Below the pieces are notes generated by a model. It made no database searches, was not told the DNA's origin, and worked only from the letters and a program-made list of their open reading frames with translations. A stretch of 46,247 bases of DNA from Halomarina rubra (GTDB taxonomy: Archaea > Halobacteriota > Halobacteria > Halobacteriales > Haloarculaceae): contig NZ_JALXFV010000005.1 of the NCBI RefSeq assembly GCF_023699475.1, positions 293,483 through 339,729 on the forward strand. Reading direction: 5' to 3'. This document shows positions 42,197-46,247 of this stretch, in pieces. The position numbers were made by a program, and so were the translations under genes. The stretch's first letter is position 1. Each line of letters begins with the position of its first letter.

Positions 42197-42976
42197 ATGG
42201 TCGTCGCCGACCTCCACACCCACACCACGAACTCCGACGGGACGTTCACGCTCGACAGCCTCCTCGCGGCCGCGAGGGAGTACGACGTCCGCGTCGTCGC
42301 CGTCACGGACCACGACCGGACCCACCCGGACCTGAACACGCCCGTCACCCACGTCGACGGCGTCACCGTCGTCCACGGCATCGAGTTGCGCGTCGACGCG
42401 GGCGACCAGGAGGTCGACCTGCTCGGCTACGGCGTCACCGACACCGACGCGCTCGACGCCGAGACCGACCGCATCCAGACCGACCGCGTCGAACGCGCCC
42501 GGAAGATCGTCGCGAACGTCGAGGCGGAGACGGGCGCGAAACTGGACGTGACGTTCGAACCCGGCGTCGGTCGCCCACACATCGCCCGCGCCATCGCCGA
42601 GAGCGACGCCGCCTACGACTACGAGGCCGCCTTCGACGACCTCATCGGCAACGACGGCCCCTGCTACGTCGCCCGTGCGGTCCCCTCGTTCGAACACGGC
42701 GTCGAGTTGCTCGCCGACGCCTGCGGTCTCGTCAGCCTCGCCCACCCGCTTCGCTACGGCGACCCCGAGGCCGCACTCGACCTGTGTGCCGACCTCGACG
42801 CCGTGGAGTACCACTACGACTACGGCCGGGAGGTCGACCTGCGACCGGTCGAACGGACCGTCGAGCGCCACGACCTCGTCGTCACCGGCGGGAGCGACGC
42901 TCACGACGAGGTGCTCGGCCGAGCGGGACTCGACCACGACGAGTACCGTGCGTTCCGACAACACGTCTCGTTGTAG
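42197..42976 (+). CDS. PHP domain metal-dependent phosphoesterase
   Basis: A 259-residue protein starting MVVADLHTHTTNSDG. Metal ligands of the PHP fold: HTHT (about 7-10), the later DHD in AVTDHDRTHPD, H in AHPLRYG and GSDAHDE near the C-terminus. The family includes 3',5'-nucleotide bisphosphatases such as YciV/RnaseAM; a role in RNA turnover is possible. Frame extends 47 codons upstream but without similarity. Confidence 0.9.
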   Translation: MVVADLHTHTTNSDGTFTLDSLLAAAREYDVRVVAVTDHDRTHPDLNTPVTHVDGVTVVHGIELRVDAGDQEVDLLGYGVTDTDALDAETDRIQTDRVERARKIVANVEAETGAKLDVTFEPGVGRPHIARAIAESDAAYDYEAAFDDLIGNDGPCYVARAVPSFEHGVELLADACGLVSLAHPLRYGDPEAALDLCADLDAVEYHYDYGREVDLRPVERTVERHDLVVTGGSDAHDEVLGRAGLDHDEYRAFRQHVSL

Positions 42977-43054
42977 GCGCGTATACGTCCTTCGACAGCG
43001 GCGACCGTTCCCGCGCCCGCAACCCTTCAGTAGCACCCGCCCGTAGCCGTGGGT

Positions 43055-43219
43055 ATGCAGTGCCACTACTGCGACGACCCCGCGGACATCGCCGTCGAGC
43101 GCGGTGGTGTCAAAGTCGGCCTCTGTGGCCCTCACTTCCGCGCCCGGATGGACGAACTGAAAGACGACGCGTGGCTCGCCGACCTCAAGGACGAACTCGA
43201 GACCGAGCGGTTCGACTAG
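43055..43219 (+). CDS. DUF6757 family zinc-binding protein
   Basis: A 54-residue protein, MQCHYCDDPADIAVERGG. A CxxC pair at 3-6 and CGPHF at about 25-29 form a small treble-clef-like zinc site, followed by an acidic helix (MDELKDDAWLADLKDELE, part). It matches a haloarchaeal family I recall as DUF6757. Short but well supported by coding pattern and start context. Confidence 0.82.
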   Translation: MQCHYCDDPADIAVERGGVKVGLCGPHFRARMDELKDDAWLADLKDELETERFD

Positions 43220-43236
43220 CGACCTTTTATGCACGC

Positions 43237-43261
43237 GCCGGGGTGGCGGAGCCACCCCGGC
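43237..43261 (+). terminator. Very strong GC hairpin downstream of DUF6757
   Basis: Perfect 11-base-pair stem (GCCGGGGTGGC / GCCACCCCGGC) with a 3-base loop, 18 bases after the stop. A TATA-like CTTTTATGC just before it and AT-rich TGTAAAAGC just after it suggest it may be more than a terminator, perhaps a small RNA element. Confidence 0.65.
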
Positions 43262-43417
43262 AGTGTAAAAGCTCGATCAAAAGGATTCCTCCCTCGCTTC
43301 GGCGCTCCGCGCCTCCGTTCGGTCGTCACCCCGCTCGCTCGTTTCACTCGCTCGCGGTACGACGGACTGGCCCGACCACGCCGCACAGCACCGCTACCGC
43401 GCCGCAGAACGGTGCGC

Positions 43418-44392
<975 letters not shown>

Positions 44393-44457
44393 TCACGCCT
44401 CCCGGTGAGCACCACCGCCGCCGGTGGACTTTCGCCCGCCGACCACGTAGCTCGTGT

Positions 44458-44826
44458 ATGAGCGACCGTCGTCACACTCCGCAGCTCGTCTACGACGACG
44501 ACTGCGGGTTCTGCACGTGGTGTGCCCGCTGGGCGGTCCGGGTCGCACCCGTCGAGGCCGTCGGCTTCTCCGACCTCACCGCCGACCAGCGGGCGATGCT
44601 TCCCGACGACTGGGAGACGTGTGCCCACCTCGTCGTCGGCCGCACGGTGTACTCCTGTGGCGAGGCCATCGAGCAGACGCTCGCCCGGTCGAACGTCCCC
44701 ACGAGCGTCGCCGTCGGGATGCTCAGGAGTCTGCCGGGCTACGAACGGGTCCGCGAGGGTGGCTACCGGTGGGCCGCCGACCGACGCGGGGAGTGGGGGA
44801 GACTGGCGAGCGCCGACTCGCCGTAG
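44458..44826 (+). CDS. DCC family thiol-disulfide oxidoreductase (DUF393)
   Basis: A 122-residue protein with the defining VYDDDCGFCTWC near the start (C16, C19, C22), a thioredoxin-fold CxxC site. The rest follows the DUF393 pattern with a buried EAIEQTL helix near 70-77. Haloarchaeal DCC proteins are small cytosolic redox proteins of unclear substrate. It is convergent with the APH-fold gene, with no gap. Confidence 0.9.
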   Translation: MSDRRHTPQLVYDDDCGFCTWCARWAVRVAPVEAVGFSDLTADQRAMLPDDWETCAHLVVGRTVYSCGEAIEQTLARSNVPTSVAVGMLRSLPGYERVREGGYRWAADRRGEWGRLASADSP

Positions 44827-45765
44827 TCAGGCGCGCTCGCGGAGGGCACCGAGGGTGGCGTGAGCGCGCTCGGCGAAGTGCTCGGCCAGCCGCGCCGTCT
44901 CGTCGGCGTCGTGGTCGTCCTGCAGGTACAGCGACCGGAAGTACGAGACGACGTTCAGCAGCCAGAACGTCGGGGCACGCTCCTCGAACCCGTCGGCCAG
45001 CGGCCGTACCGACTCGTAACCCTCGCGGAACGCCGCGAATCGGTCGTCGAACCCGTCCGGACCGCCGAACACCGGCATCGCGACGCGCCAGACGTCGAAC
45101 GCCGGCGGCGCGACCAGCGCGTGCTCGAAGTCGACGACACCGCGCACCCGTCCGTCGCGGACGCCGACGTGGTCCGGCAGCCAGTTCCCGTGACAGAGGA
45201 CGGGCGCAGCGGGCGTCGCGAACAGTTTGGGATGGTCGCGGGCGAACACCGTCGCTTCGCGGGCGACGGTCGCCGCCGCCTCGTGCCCGTTCTCGGCCAG
45301 GTACCGGCGTTTCCGGTCGAGGTACGCGGTCGCGACGGTGGGCCACGCTCCCCCGTCGCCGACCACGAGACCGTCACCCTCGTCGGTCGCCGCGGGGAAG
45401 CCGTGGGCGTCGAAGCGTCCCGCCGTCCCCTCGTGGAGTCGCGCCAGGCCCGCCCCGGCGACACGTGCCCACCGTTCGTCGTCGCGAACCGGGTCGGGGA
45501 GGCCGTCACACCACCGCGCGACGAAGTGGTCCTCGCCGGAGCCAAGGATTTCGGGTGCCGGAACGCTGGTGTGCTCGGCGACGAACCGCATCACCGCGGC
45601 CTCGGTCGACGGGTCGCCCTCCCCGTCGGTCGCGCGCTTGCAGACCGCGCGCTGGCCGTCGACGGTCACCTCGTTGGTGACGTGTGGCGGGACGCGGTGG
45701 AGTTCCCGGCCGACGGTGAACTGGTCGGTGTGCTGTGCGAGCATCTCGGAGACGTCTCGTGTCAT
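44827..45765 (-). CDS. APH-fold phosphotransferase family protein
   Basis: A 312-residue aminoglycoside-phosphotransferase/choline-kinase fold protein. Lys (about K43 in AVCKRA) and Glu (E55) that bind the nucleotide are present, and the late VVDFEHA (212-214 DFE) is the metal-binding motif. The catalytic loop, normally HGDxxxxN, reads HGNWLPDH at 192-199: the catalytic Asp is Asn and the Asn is His. Activity as a kinase is therefore doubtful, or a different residue serves. Substrate unknown; not evidence for antibiotic resistance. Confidence 0.85.
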   Translation of the reverse strand: MTRDVSEMLAQHTDQFTVGRELHRVPPHVTNEVTVDGQRAVCKRATDGEGDPSTEAAVMRFVAEHTSVPAPEILGSGEDHFVARWCDGLPDPVRDDERWARVAGAGLARLHEGTAGRFDAHGFPAATDEGDGLVVGDGGAWPTVATAYLDRKRRYLAENGHEAAATVAREATVFARDHPKLFATPAAPVLCHGNWLPDHVGVRDGRVRGVVDFEHALVAPPAFDVWRVAMPVFGGPDGFDDRFAAFREGYESVRPLADGFEERAPTFWLLNVVSYFRSLYLQDDHDADETARLAEHFAERAHATLGALRERA

Positions 45766-45989
45766 GGTTGGTCCCCGTCACGAGGGGTGACGGTCGAGGG
45801 CGACCGGCGCGGCCGCTCCGACCGACGGAAGACGGTCGAATCGACGGACATCGTGGACTTAACCGGTTCGAAGTCGCACCGCGGTAGAGTCGAACACTCC
45901 CCGGGAGCTACTGTCGAACGAGGGTGCCGTTTCGAGTGGAATCGCTCGGCGAGCGTGGATACTTCAGCGACGGAGCCCACGGCACGGGT
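45766..45989. other. Divergent intergenic region, APH-fold gene and DUF2892 gene
   Basis: 224 bases with no gene I can support. ACTTAACC at about 45856-45863 and GGATACTT at about 45957-45964 are possible TATA elements; the latter is about 30 bases before the DUF2892 ATG. Confidence 0.4.
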
Positions 45990-46205
45990 ATGGACCTCGA
46001 CCGAAACGTCGGTGGTATCGACCGAATCGGCCGAACAGTGCTCGCGGCGCTGTTCGCCGTCCTCACGCTCGGCGCGTTCCGGCGTGGTCGGCGCGGCCTC
46101 GCTGCGCTGACCCTGCTCGCCAGCGCGGGACTGGCGTTCAACGCCGTCACCTGCTTCTGCGGGCTGAACGCCGCGCTGGGGCTTGACACGACGGACGAGG
46201 AGTGA
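45990..46205 (+). CDS. DUF2892 family inner-membrane protein
   Basis: A 71-residue protein, MDLDRNVGGIDRIGRTVLAA..., the standard opening of DUF2892 (YgaP-like membrane) proteins. Two hydrophobic helices (about 17-32 and 37-62) are separated by a basic turn (FRRGRRG), and the second contains CFCG, the Cys pair found in many members. Relatives are often fused to rhodanese domains; here it stands alone. Function unknown. Confidence 0.88.
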   Translation: MDLDRNVGGIDRIGRTVLAALFAVLTLGAFRRGRRGLAALTLLASAGLAFNAVTCFCGLNAALGLDTTDEE

Positions 46206-46247
46206 ACGAACGATAGTGGTACTGGAGCGTCCGTGCGAGTGGAACGA

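Noticed and set aside
44827-45765. Antibiotic-resistance phosphotransferase
   Set aside because: The APH fold is widespread in haloarchaea with unknown substrates, and the catalytic Asp is replaced here.

Overview
The window is a gene-dense piece of an extremely halophilic archaeon (class Halobacteria). The evidence is the high GC content, very acidic proteins rich in Asp and Glu, archaeal informational genes (eIF6, L31e, L39e, LX, prefoldin alpha, RadA, NMD3), twin-arginine signals on most secreted proteins, a PGF-CTERM-type anchor, and many haloarchaea-restricted small DUF proteins. Most recognisable promoters are AT-rich TATA-like boxes 26-30 bases upstream of the start codon, which implies leaderless mRNAs. 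I see no rRNA, tRNA, CRISPR array, transposase or integrase. The genus cannot be told from this alone.

Layout. 1-1302: a cut-off receiver-like signalling gene and two small membrane proteins. 1335-4115: a large Tat-exported protein combining a thermonuclease domain with two ThuA/DUF4350-like modules and two lamin-tail domains. 4329-7428 (minus): the archaeal cluster L39e-L31e-eIF6-LX-PfdA-FtsY, linking 60S maturation, chaperoning and membrane targeting. 7516-11405: a family VIII-type esterase, a ZIP transporter, ThpR, a TPR protein and DUF424. 11601-15646: SufS and SufU, separated by a small membrane protein and an anchored LVIVD beta-propeller protein. 15794-16828: RadA. 17052-19069 (minus): HtpX, PspAB and a small membrane protein, an apparent envelope-stress module.

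19151-28849 is the most striking region. A complete peptide-type ABC importer operon (lipoprotein, two permeases, two ATPases) runs rightward, and a second, paralogous pair of ATPases is transcribed divergently from the same 257-base promoter region without permeases of its own. The second permease carries about 160 extra N-terminal residues made of two related membrane hairpins. A gamma-glutamyltransferase family gene lies just beyond, suggesting but not proving use of gamma-glutamyl peptides.

30649-46205 is a mix of NMD3, an Fe-S helicase of the XPD/DinG type, a secreted Beta_propel protein behind an odd C-rich 420-base gap, a Tat-exported M14 carboxypeptidase, an NAD(P)-binding protein with a membrane partner, several haloarchaeal DUFs, a PHP phosphoesterase, a zinc-ferredoxin relative that has lost most of its zinc ligands, a cupin with a zinc ribbon, a DCC thiol oxidoreductase, an APH-fold protein with an altered catalytic motif, and a DUF2892 membrane protein.

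I did not find a clear-cut new defence or mobile system. The best candidates for new biology are the doubled ATPase transporter locus, the nuclease/lamin-tail exoprotein, the C-rich leader bracketed by TCAA-N8-TTGA elements, and the HtpX-PspAB module with its unnamed third gene.
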